A stretch of DNA of 64,000 bases from Mercenaria mercenaria (lineage: Eukaryota > Mollusca > Bivalvia > Venerida > Veneridae): NCBI RefSeq assembly GCF_021730395.1, contig NC_069378.1:42173001-42237000 (forward strand), in the 5' to 3' direction. Under the pieces are notes generated by a model that worked only from the letters and a program-made list of their open reading frames with translations, had not been told where the DNA came from and ran no database searches. This document shows, in pieces, positions 23,932 through 36,000 of the stretch. Numbering within the stretch: the stretch's first letter is position 1; every line of letters starts with the position of its first letter. Made by a program: the position numbers and the translations under genes.

Positions 23932-26095
23932 ATGGTGAACTCGAAGATACATTGGCGTTTTTATTGTATTCGCCATTATGTCTGGTTGTATCTCACAACC
24001 TCTGAACCTGACTGGGTCCCAATGAGGATAAACACGCGCACATCACGTCGTATAATGGACGGCGCTGCCTATTACATAGGTCTCAGGCTTGTTCGAGAAT
24101 TGTATGCTTTGGAAAAGGTATATTTTCAGTTATGCATGTTCAAATATTTACATGAAAGATATATCAAAAATTAACTCTTGTCTTATTTAAATTTAAAACA
24201 AAAATAAATCTTATATTTTTCGTTGTCACGAAACGCCTCAGGTCTTGCGTTTTTGTTTGTGTAATTATTATATAGATTCTTTTTCCGTTAGCCTATCTTC
24301 ATGATCGGAAACCTATTACGTTGTGTTATACTATTCGAATTTATAAACATCTGGTAAGAGAAATGAAAGAACAGTGGGTGCGAACATGAACAAAATATAT
24401 ACTTAATTTTTTAAATTTTATGTAGAAACTGTAGTAATTCTATTCAAATGGATTTTACATTTGGTAATGAAACACCGATTAAGAAATCAGTCTGATGAAG
24501 TAGGCAAGTACCGGATTAGGATACCAATGTGCTAATTCGCAACAAAATATATTATGTAGCAAATGGCGTAAAAGTGTTGACTATTATATGCTCATCGTCG
24601 TTCTTTTTCTTACAGATAGATTTAACCGTCGCAACAGCAGTCTATAGTCGCTCGCCTCTGTGTTGTTGTTATTTCATATTGTTTCGGGTCAGGAAGCCCA
24701 TTCAAAGTTCTGATAAATCTGAGCTCCATATTTCATTATCTGTTACCGGCAGCCAGAAAGTCCGCTGTCGTTTTGCTCAGTTGTGTCAAATCCTTTTGTA
24801 GATAATTTGTGCAAACTGTGCTTCAAAATAACGAGATATGTAAATAGGGGTATTGATATGATGTAATAATTCTACCTTAAATCCTTTTTTTTCTACTATG
24901 TATGAAGAGTTCTATAACTTTTTTTTATAATACTACACATTTATTTTTTGCGTGTTCTGTTTCAGAGGCATGGACGTTTGTACAGAGTAACATTTGACGG
25001 TAGAAGACCTATCGGCATGGTGCGTTACACATTTACGTTTTAATTTTACACATTGCAAATAATGTAGACGGAAAGTGTATTAAAATTCCTTGGCGTGTTT
25101 GATAAGCGACGTTAAGTTGACAACTTCATCTGAAAATGTTTATTTTTTCTGAACAGAAGAGGTAGATGTATTTTATTCAGCTAGTTTCGTATGATATTTA
25201 AAGAACCAAGAAATGCCTACGACTGAATAGTTGTAGTGTAAAATATATAAATGCATGAATCGATTTTCCTAGCCCCACAGAGACTGTCGTGTTTGTTGCT
25301 TCACCCAAGGTCTCGAAAGTCATTCAGGTTCGTCTTAAATTGGCGAAAGAAATAAACAATGAGGACACTTTTCTCAACAACGTGGTTAACATCAAGTTTT
25401 GAGCTACGTTTTAGGTCAGTCATTTGCAGATAATGCGAGACATGCCTCACTAGGTGTGCAATTTTGGCCATTTTCGCCTCAAAATTTTACTCGTTTTTAT
25501 CGTAAAAAGAACCAAATTGGCAGGCTGAAAATACCATACGATGAAGTTCTAAGTATTTGTAATACATTCGCTTTATTCCTTGACATATCACAAAATTGTA
25601 TTTATTTATGATTTTTCTCAAACTGGTATCAACGCTATTTTGAGAAATTTCCAAATCCAAATCTACCATCACCTGTCACCTTACAGTATAGCAGTCTCTA
25701 AACTGAAACATGGAAATGGAATTATAGGATTAACAAAGTATTTTTATGTCACCTAAGTGATAAGGTCAGTCATGTTATTTGTATGATCAAACTGTAATTG
25801 TATCAATATTTCTTGCAAAATTAATAACAACTTCTTCCATGACAGATCTAATTACGGGTAAAAGTGGGTATTTTCAAACCCGTAAGCTATATTTTTAAAC
25901 CCGAAAACCAAGGTTTTATCAGTTTAAAAAAAGTTCTGTTGTACTGAATTGTGACTTGGTTGTGGTGAAATTTAGTGATATTTTGATAAATGATATTATT
26001 TTTTTCAGATTCACACGTGTACAGCGGACGTGCATGTGTTTGTTGTATTCCGTCCGAAAGTGTTGAGGTATAGATGCTCACCACCACTTTATTAA
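23932..26095 (+). CDS. small cationic protein family, copy A (signal peptide scrambled)
   Basis: Three exons, joined in phase 0: 23932-24117, 24966-25019 and 26009-26095 (TAA), 108 codons. Exons 2 and 3 are intact and typical: RHGRLYRVTFDGRRPIGM, then a C-terminal block with the C-x18-C pair and ending SPPLY. Exon 1 keeps the family core (PDWVPM, TSRRIMDGAAYYIGLRLVREL), but its first part is odd. Relative to copies C and D it carries a +1 and a later +8 indel. The frame recovers, yet the segment encoding the hydrophobic signal peptide is read out of frame. In the lost frame the bases still spell IGVFIVFAIMSGCISQ. No upstream ATG serves that frame, because a TGA lies just before it. The 5' leader also differs by an insertion and lacks the TATA box seen in C and D. 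It may be a pseudogene, or a product rerouted to the cytosol. Protein family unknown. Confidence 0.55.
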
Positions 26096-27723
26096 ATTGA
26101 TTGAATATGCTCGATAATAACCGACCTTTGGATCATTTTATTTTGAATTCTCATAAATATATCTTTACTTTTTATAAGTAAATTCATTTTCAGTTAATAA
26201 AATCAAATATTCTACCATTCCGTATATTTTCTTTTAACTATATGATCCAAAGAATCTTCATATAACATTTAATTTGCGATGTGAAAATAAACCCCATAGT
26301 GTCTATTTAATTTAAGAACTATTGTTTCAGTGATATTTTCCGTTATTTTCGTTCAAAATTCTTGATATTGTACATCATTCTGAAGCATTTAAATTGCAGC
26401 TCTGTCTTTATAAATAAATGCAATTCAGTTCTGCCTGTCAGTATCAAACATTTTGCATTATTGTTTTTGTTTACTTGATTATTGTTAGGTCCTTAAAACT
26501 TTCGCAGTATGACATAAGATTAAATTCGTCATGTCTTAATTTTACGAAACGGACGAAAATTGTACAAAGATATTTTACATTAAAACATGTAGGTCATCAA
26601 ATTGAAATTTTTGTTTACTGGTAATCATTCCAAATGAATAAATGTGTTTAATTTAGGAGGATATTTTTACTTTTCATATTGAATTGGTTAGTGTTTTTGT
26701 GGTAGTTTGTTTGCATATGGCTTGAACTTGAACCATTTCCAACAATAATTCATTTATGTAACGGCTGCCATATGCCATAATCAGTTTTATTCGCGAATTA
26801 CGGTTTTGCAGCAAGTACCAGCCTCTGTCATCTACAAATTGTCAAGAGATATGAAAGTTATCATGTATTTGTACGTTTTCTTAAATCTGTCATTTATAAG
26901 TCTCTGCAGTCCATACATAGCATACCAACCAAAATATGCATTAAGACAGCATGATAAGGTTTATTCCTTTTACAGATTTTTTAATATACTTATTTGATAT
27001 CATAGTCATATTTGTAATACTATATCATTACAATAATGGGTACAAATTAAAAAAAAAACCCAACTTGTTTCATATTCACTTTTGTGAACTTTTTTCAATG
27101 AAAAACACTCATAGTAAAGAATATTCTTTTAAATTTTGCAAAAACTGTTCCTAAGATTTTCCCCATGTTTTCCTTGTGTATAGATAATTGTATTGTAAAC
27201 ATAAAAATGGCCAAAAATGTATGGGTCACCAGGCTAAATTGTATCTTAAGACCGCTTGAATACAACACCTATTCGGACGAAAAATGGCGCGAACCTGACC
27301 AAATTGATTATATCTGCTAGAAGTTAAATAATAGTTAAAACAATTCTTAATCCTTTCTATAATTGAATACTAAATGATCTGAAAGGAGATACTGTCTAAT
27401 CAATACAAAGTTAATTGTCTAACATTATATGAACAATACTGTCTTTGTACTAAAATGCGCTGTCAAAACACAGCCACAAATGGCAAGTTGTATGATGCAT
27501 GTCAGGCATGATATATGTTAATACAACGTAAACCAGTATCAACATTTGATTACTAATAAAACTTATTAAAAATGTTATTTTATTCAAGATATCTCATATT
27601 TAAGATTGTCTGTCACATGTTTCAACAAATGTTGACTTCACTTCAATCTTCCACAGATAGTGTCGGCTGCGCAGAAAGATGCGCATAAAAACTATAGGAA
27701 TTCCCTTTAAGAAATAATTTACA

Positions 27724-27869
27724 ACAGCAAATCCGTGTTTTAGCACTATATATACACGATGGGCAGTTACGTCGGACGTAATAATTTCACGAGGACGAAG
27801 CAATTATTTCGTACGACGTATAATCGCCCGAGTGTATAAATAGTGTTCAAACACGGATTTGCTATTATA
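27724..27869. mobile_element. palindromic MITE, ~145 bp
   Basis: Inverted arms: agcaaatccgtgttttagca at the left and its near-complement (gtgttcaaacacggatttgct) at the right. Arms of about 60 bp surround a cgtcggacgtaataattt centre. No ORF. Confidence 0.65.
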
Positions 27870-28812
27870 TTTCGATTCTAATATGTCTTTTTTGTAAAAT
27901 TTATATCACATATGATAGAACTGGTTGTGTGCGCATGTATGGCGCCAAACAGTAGGTTATCACGCTTCATTGTTTATTCACGCCAGGACCGGAAATGGTA
28001 ATACGTCTTGCGGAATAGTTCCATAAGGGCGCAAAATTCAGCACAACTAATAAGCAACTCCGCGCGCGCGCTCGTGTGTGTATGCCATTGGACATTCCGT
28101 TTAAAACATGTCTTAAAGGTTAAAGGTCAGTAATTCAAATCCTTCTTTGTTTCATATAAAAAACGGCAACTTCAGGTCGTCTTTACGTATCTTTAGAGAA
28201 CATCACTTTTTCCTACACCTATTTTTCATGGAAGTTCTATCACAAATTAACGAAAAAATGAAAAGAAAATAGGGGGTTATGTAGTTCCTAGTGAAATGCC
28301 AGTCAGTTGTGGTCTGCTACCCTATAAATGGCACATATTTGCTCTCGTCCGCGCAATAAACACCTACTTCCGGTTTCGATCTGCAAAACTTGCCATGTTG
28401 GGTGTATGAACATGAAAACCATCTCATTTCATGCAGAATGTATTCTTGTAGTGAAAAATGGTGATTAAAGCACTCGTTCTACACGAATTTGCGCAAAAAA
28501 ATGGGAAAGTTAGGATCTATTTATTATGGACTTCTTTCGACTACACCACGGAAGCACATTTTCGACCGAATTACTGACCTTATTCCTAAAGTAAATTATA
28601 TTTGATCAAATTTGAAAGCACTATTTCTCGATGCGTACATGGCCATAAATATCACGTTGACATGACGTCGACATAATATCGTTTTGATGATTTAAGCGTT
28701 GTTAGTCATATTAGAATTTGATATTTTTCCCTGTGAAATTATCAGATATACATATGTATTTCATTTTAATAATTTAATAAATCAATGAAAATCATGTAAT
28801 ACTTACGTATAC

Positions 28813-28945
28813 CTTTTTACAAAAACAAAAACAAAACAAAAACAATACCAAAAAAACAAAAAAAACAACAACCAACAACAACAAAAAACAAACAAACAAA
28901 CAAACAAACAAAAAGAACAACAAAAAACAAAAAAAGAAACAAACA
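28813..28945 (+). repeat. A/C low-complexity tract
   Basis: About 130 bp of aac, aaac and caaa units. No coding signal. A similar tract lies at 63040-63150. Confidence 0.85.
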
Positions 28946-29034
28946 ACGACTGCCTGTTGTGAAACACGTTAGTTCGAGTTTGAAATAATAATTAGCGAAA
29001 TTTACATTTTTTTAGATGAATGGCAATATCAATA

Positions 29035-29958
29035 TTATTTACATCAGTAATATGTGGTTTATGGCATGTCAGTTGGTGGTAATTGTTTGCAGCTTATCTT
29101 GTAACATGTGGCGGCCCGTACAGGGATTCAGTGGTGTTACATTCTCTGGTCCTTTTGGATAATGGAATCCATTCAATATCTGTTTTAAAATTCCGCTGAA
29201 TTAAGCCAGCACTTGGAGGCGTGAGGGATGTTGCCCTTATTTCTTTATTACCTCCTATGTACATACTCAATCAAATTAAGCCCACACCAGTTACTGAGTT
29301 ACCCTCCACCGGAAATCTACCCAAGGCGGCGTTACCGGCAACGAAATAACAGCCAAAATGGCAAAACAGTAAGCTCAACTGGAGCAGTCTATAGCCAATA
29401 CTGTTAGCTGTCGGGAGACAAAAAGTCTCGAGGACACTGATGTTGCCCAGACAAAAGGATGCCTATCACTTCCTCAGCAAATCAAAATAACCTGTCATGG
29501 TGAGATGTTTAAATGCACGTCCGATAGATTTCATTGCACATCTTTTTGCCCGTCATTGTAGTTCAATTTGGACCAAAACAAACCAGCTGTTAAAAGAACA
29601 AATATTTGATGGAAATCCCTGGGAACAATATTACAAGGTAAGGGTAGATTTCTCAAAAGCACAGAACACCCCAACCACAGCAATAGAGCCATGCATCGCA
29701 AAATACAATTTTTAATCAGTGCATTACGAGTTCCAATGCACGTTTTGGCAATTAATATGTGCATGTCATCATTTAAATAAAACAAACAACGAACAATAGA
29801 TAACAGCTTTTTGCATTGTAGCAGTTTTTGTTGTTGTGTCTTTCTTGTTGAAGCATTTGATTACAATATGTGAAATGCTAATAAATTTTAGAAGGAAATA
29901 TTGTTGGTTCAGTGGCTAATTTTATGCTTGTCGTTATTACTTGCTTCGTTTTGATAGG
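29035..29958 (+). other. unit B leader (non-coding, duplicated)
   Basis: Closely similar to 40727-41460 and 51600-52430: gtttgcagcttatcttgtaac, ggaggcgtgagggatgttgc, agccaaaatggcaaaacagt. Indels between copies break every frame, so it is not coding. It could contain distal regulatory sequence, but nothing specific is visible. Confidence 0.6.
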
Positions 29959-29971
29959 TGCATATCCAACG

Positions 29972-30058
29972 TATATAAATGTTTATAGTTTGACTCGGCG
30001 TGGCTCATTTTAAAGCGGACACGTTGTAAAGGAACATCTCTTCCTCCGTGCTAAGACG
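29972..30058 (+). promoter_or_regulatory. core promoter and 5'UTR of copy B
   Basis: TATATAAAT at 29972-29980, 87 bp before the ATG. A possible initiator (ctcatt, A at 30007) lies 35 bp downstream. The first ATG used by copy D is ACG here, so the second ATG (30059) is the start. Confidence 0.55.
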
Positions 30059-33000
30059 ATGATCCCAAAGTTTGTTAGCATTGTTGTTTTGTTCGCCATT
30101 ATATCAGGTTGTTGCGCACAGCATGGCTGGGTTCCGATTACAATAAACACGTATACATCACGTCGTATAATGGACGGTGCTGCCGATTACATAGGTCTCA
30201 GGCTAGTTCGGGAATTGTATGCTTACAAAAAGGTATGTTTTCAGTTATATATGTTTAGTTCATATATATTTTAATATATAGAAAGGGCGTATCATGGTTT
30301 CTTTTCAAAGTGGTAAGAATTCAAATATATTTTTTGTCTTACGTTTGAAACGCTAGATTCAGGTATATGTCGTAGGACTGAGTATTCATAATATGATTAA
30401 AAAAAACTTCCTACACTACTTCATCATGGCATTGAAATTGAACATGTTTCGTTTTAGATTCTTTATTTCTTTTGTTGGGTTTAACGTCGCACCGACACAA
30501 TCATAGGCCAGCTTTGATGGTGGAGGAAGACCCCAGGTGCCTCTCCATGCATTATTTCATCACGAGAGGGCACTTGGGTAGAACCACCGAGCTTCCGTAA
30601 CCAGCTGGATCGCTTCCTCGCATGAAGAATTCAACGCCCCGAGTGAGGCTCGAACCCACATCGATGATGGGCAAGTGATTTGAAGTCAGCGACCTTAACC
30701 ACTCGGCCACGGAGGCCACCTTTTAGATTCTTATTCCGTTACTCAATTTTCATGATATTTTGATTCCGTTACTCAAAGTTCATGGTATTTTTGTCGGCAA
30801 TGTGCTAAAACTCATATGAAAAGAAATGAAGGTTCGATCGGAAGCATGTAAACCAGATTTCAGCCAGGTAACGGATTGTTCGAACGTTTAAAAACAGACC
30901 TTTTATACACACTTGCTTTCACTGAGTGATGCGCAGGAGGTAATTAAAAACAATTCTGTCCTGGTTGCCCAACCAAGACAAAGTTATTTTAGCATAAGTA
31001 TGGATTTATACACATACGCATTATTTTGCTGAAGGAATGACATGAATATTAGAATATTATTGTACTATATTTGTCAAATATTTGAAAATTTAGCCGAAGT
31101 TATTAGAAATGCAATCTGTAAAATCATTATTTTCGCGACCGAGACATATTGGAAATAAATGATATCGATAGCTACATGCTGCTTTGAAAATATCATTTTG
31201 ATTCAGATTGTTGAAGTGAAAATGAAAAACTAGATATTAAATTGAAATAAAATGAAATATCTGCTTTTTTGGCTCGTGGGATGAGGGAATTACAAAACTA
31301 GACCTTTCATTTTTTTATACTGTAACAGATCTATCACTATGTAATGCGACGTTTAGTTAAAAAATGCTGCTTAAGTGTGATTGAGCTTCTTTAATGCTTA
31401 TTTTATATAAAACAGTAGTAATGCTGTACATATGCGGCGTACGCCGGTTAGCCGCAGGCAACCACTGGCTTCTCGGCACCACCCGGGTCTATTTTGCTAG
31501 GAGTTTGCCCGCTTAGCTCAAAAGGGAGAGCGCTTATCTACTTGCGGAGAACAGGTCAGTACCAGCACATAACCCGGAAACACTGAAATACTGTTGAAAA
31601 ATGCAGACGATAAACGGAAGAAAAAAATGTTGCCAAGACGTATGAAGAGTTCTGTAGTAATACTCATACAATTTTGTGTATTCTTTTTCAGATGCATGGA
31701 CCCATGTACATAGTAACGTTTGAAGGAAGAAGACCTTTTGGCATGGTGCGTTACTCCTTTACAGTTCCATTTTATACATTGTCAAATAGAATAGCTGGAA
31801 AGTGTTTTGAAATTCTTCTAAGCCAATAATTAGCTGTTAACCCTTAGCCTGCTGGTGGCAAGTGATTCTGCCTTTGTGACCAGTGCAGACCAAGATCAGC
31901 CTGCACACACGTGCAGTCTGATCATGGTCTGCACTGTTCGCTATTCAGTCAGTTAATTTTTAGTAAACACCCCTTCAAATGATAAATGGTATTGCCCAAA
32001 TTGGAAGATGGACCAGTCCATTATAGAAATTTAGCATGGTAGTGGTTAATAAGCAGCGACTTGAAGTCTACGACTATATAATATATTTGATAAGGTTATG
32101 ACAGAAAAATCTCTAAACTGTTACATGAAAATAGAATACTAAACATGGCAAAGTAAATTTCTTAAATGTCACCATATGTATAATCTACTGAACTAAAAGA
32201 TGACCCCCGTAGTATATCATTTGATTTGCAAAAAGAAGTTAAGATAATATTTTCGGGCAGACCTGATTATGGATAAAAGCTGGTTAGTTACTTTTTAATA
32301 CTAAATTGTAATTTGAATTTAAATATAATTTTAAGGTTTTAAGCTCTTAAGGAGTCAGGTTACCTTAAGATTTGTGTGTGCGCATGTCCAACCGGAAGCT
32401 AAAATGACGATTTACGACGACGTTTACGACAAACTAAATGTGTTTGTATATCCATTTTACTGAAAACAATTCATGAACCTGTCTCCGAACTGATGCTTTA
32501 TGGTTTAATAATGCAGAAATAATGATAAATTGCCGCAGAAACGCTTCAAAACAATGTTGCCTTAAAATGACGTCATTGACGTCATGACGTTACGTGTCAG
32601 TTACCGCGCCAAATCAATAGCTTTTATTTTGAAAGTACGTAATTCTGTGCATTTTCTTGATTTCAATTATTTTCAAACAGCCATTATTTGCTGAAATATT
32701 TTTTACGAGTCTTTTGCTCTGAATTATTATCAATATTTTGCTTCTTTTATGTAGTTATATTGAAATGTTATGCGGAATGTAAGAAAATGGATGATGGTAA
32801 CAAATGTAATATGGAATATAGTTGGGTGAAAGGTTACTTGTTGCGGCCATTTTCAAATAAAAAAACTTTCAGTTTGATTTGAAATACTATTTTTCAGTTT
32901 CCTTGATAGTTTGTTACATATATATTACACGGCTACTAAACGCTAGCGCCACCACCAAATTGTGGTGATAATGAAAAGAGCTATCGACATTTCCGTGGTG

Positions 33001-36000
33001 CAGCTATCGCCCGTTTCTACTTGTAAACAAGTCAGTAAGATTTATATTTTATCTTATATTTTTATTGACAGAACTTTTTTCGAAAATCAGAAAATGCAGT
33101 TCCGTGTAACCACACTTTAACTACAGGTTGGCTGTAATTTCATTAAAATATTATGCAAATTGTGGTGCCAGGAGCTTTTCTCCCGAATCTGACAGTGACA
33201 CATTTTCATATCGGCCAGTATTCGAGCACCATTCTGATGAATAGACACACTGTAAGAACATATCTGCACATGCAAATGGTGTAGAAATGATAAATAATTA
33301 TATACGCACACACCTTGAATAATAGAACCTCGGGTTAGAAGAAATATACCAGGACTTTTAAAAGTGGTGGCGCTATAACTCTAGTGATGGCGCTATACAG
33401 TAGTGGTGGCGCTGTTACGGCATTCAATAATACGAACTGCTGGCCCATCCGGAACAAAACAAACACCAATATTATCTAACTGGTAATTTTCCTGCAAGGA
33501 ATTGTGTTATTAAAGAAAGAAAAACACGATCATAGTTTATTTACCCTGATGAAACATTCTCTGTCAAAAATAAAGCCTCGGTAGCCTAGTGGTAGAACGT
33601 CCGCTTCGAGTGCGGGAAGTCGTGGGTTCGAACCCCAGCCGCGTCATACCAAAGACGTAAAAAAATGGTACTAGTAGCTTCCTCGCTTGGCGCTCAGCGT
33701 TAAGAGGATAGTGCTAGGACTGGTAAGCCCGGTGTCAGTATAATGTGACTGGGTGGAGGGATCATGTTACGTGTCTACGGCGTGATATTCCAGTGTGGCA
33801 GCACTATAAAGTTGGGCATTGTGCTCACACAAGCAAAAAAAGAGAAAAAAATACTCACATACCATTGGGACTTTTGTAGTCAAAGTAAACATTTTCCTTT
33901 GTTTAAAATGTTAATGTAGAATTATTTCTAACCTTTAAATATTCTACTTAAATACAAACGTAAGTGTACTTTTAATTTAGTCAAGAAAAATAGTAGCAAT
34001 ACATTTATTTCAAACAAAGATTTGTGTCCAGGATAAATCAGTTTTAACGTGTGAATTAGAAAAATAGTCCTCACCAAAATTCTCTCTCAAATATAAAATA
34101 ATTATCTTTTAATTTTACTGTTAGAAGACGTTAGGGATGTTACATATATCTCATTTCAATTCATGCACGACCAAACCGAGTCTGCTGTCATGTGTGTCGG
34201 TTTCAGTCCATGCTTCCAAAGCATCTTTTCACAAAATGTATCACATTGTAAAGGTAAATGATAATCTCAAGTGGCATCGCTAGACCGCTCACGTAAATTG
34301 AAAGATCCACGTATTTACATTGTAACAGACAGAAATTTTACAATTAATTCAAGTCCTCGATTTCAACAACCATATAAAGCTCCGCTGTGGGATTTTCATA
34401 CATTAAAATTGAATATATTAGCCACAACAGCGCCACCACTACTGTATAGCGCCACCACTAGAATGATAGCGCCACCACTTTCCAAAATAATGGTGTTTTT
34501 TCTTTTAACTGTGTTTTTCGTAATTCTGTGGTGAGTGGGAATACGTGTAATTCTTTTCTACACCATTTGCATGCGCAGGTATGTTCCTACAGTGTGTCTA
34601 TTCATCGGAATGGTGCTCGAATACTGGCCGATATGAAAATGTGTCACTGTCAGATTCGGGAGAAAAGCTCCTGGCACCACAATTTGCATAATATTTTAAA
34701 GAAATTACAGCCAACCTGCAGTTAAAGTGTTGTTACACGGAACTACATTCTTCGATTTTCGAAAAAAGTTCTATCAATAAAAATATAAGATAAAATATAA
34801 ATCTTACTGACTTGTTTACAATTAGAAACGGGCGATAGCTGCACCACGGAAATGTCGATAGCTCTTTTTTTTATCACCACAATTTGGTGGTGGCGCTAAC
34901 GTTTAGTAGCCGTGTATTAAAACTAAGCTCTAAAATTGTTAAAATTTCAGTAGAAAAGTGTGGTTTCTTGAAGTGAATTGATGTTACCATGGAAACGAAG
35001 CCCGTGACCTATATATCTAAATGTAAAATTCAAAAGCGTTGACACTGGTCTATTTAAGGAACACAGCTTCGGCTTTTTATTTTCATTTCAACAATATCTA
35101 TGAGAATAATAGCAGCATGCTGAACGATTTTTCCAAGCATGAAAAATGCCAGACGAAGGGTACTACTGTATGTATTTTAAGCTGTGAACTTACTTTTAGT
35201 AAATGCAAATAACACGAAAATATAACTTACGTTAGAAATGATATGTTTTAAAGCTACATTAACAAGAAAGATAATTTTATACAATATTTTTATAAGAAAT
35301 TACGAAAAAGAGCAAGATATAAACTAATTTAAACATCTCTGTTGCCATGGTTACTTTAAACTTTAAGAAAAATAGGGTACCATGTAAAGTGCTTGGTATT
35401 TTGCTAATAATATTACCCAAATATTCCATGTTGGTCATTAACAGAATTGCACTGAAGCCGTCGAAAACCCCGTTTTTTTATACATAGTTGTTTAAAATTA
35501 GAGAAAATGCGTTACCGTGGAAACACGAGCCCCGCGACATAAACATTTTAAGCTTATAATAGAAAGCTAACACGCATACAAGTAAAAATATCAATTTATG
35601 CAGACTTCTATGGATATCAGTGAAACTAAAATACACTGAATAGTGTGAAATATCCGTGTTTTCCTTCTTCTTTCAATATAAAATACCTTTGGAGGGTCAT
35701 GTTCTTCAAACCTGGATAAAAATTGAACTCGAAGGGACAGAGATAAACGAAGTTGAGATTGTAGCAGTTGAAACATCATATTACATAAAATACAAAAAAA
35801 ATGCTGCGGTTCAACTAATTAGTCCCCTACTGGTTGAAAACCAGTTTCGGGGACTATAGGAATGCGCTTTTCCGTCATTCCGTCCGTCCGTCCGTCTGTC
35901 CGTGCCCGCGAAATGATGGTTAAGTGACTTCATAACGCTACTTTCTCTTTGATGTCATTCATTCCGTTCTGTTTATGTGACTTTTTTCTTTTTATGTGAC

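Larger units (their letters stand above)
26096..29034. other. 3' flank of unit A plus inserted repeats
   Basis: The 3' block of unit A (to about 26760) resembles the flanks of copies B and C. Beyond it I see no gene. The palindrome at 27724-27869 and the A/C-rich tract at 28813-28945 are listed separately. Short ORFs at 26418, 26806 and 27600 have no recognisable features. Confidence 0.5.

Noticed and set aside
28813-28945. CRISPR-like or structured array in A/C-rich tract
   Set aside because: Simple low-complexity aac/caaa sequence with no spacer structure.
33575-33650. Functional tRNA-Ser (CGA) gene
   Set aside because: Head of a SINE: the same 3' body follows it here and at 61672, and the acceptor ends pair poorly.
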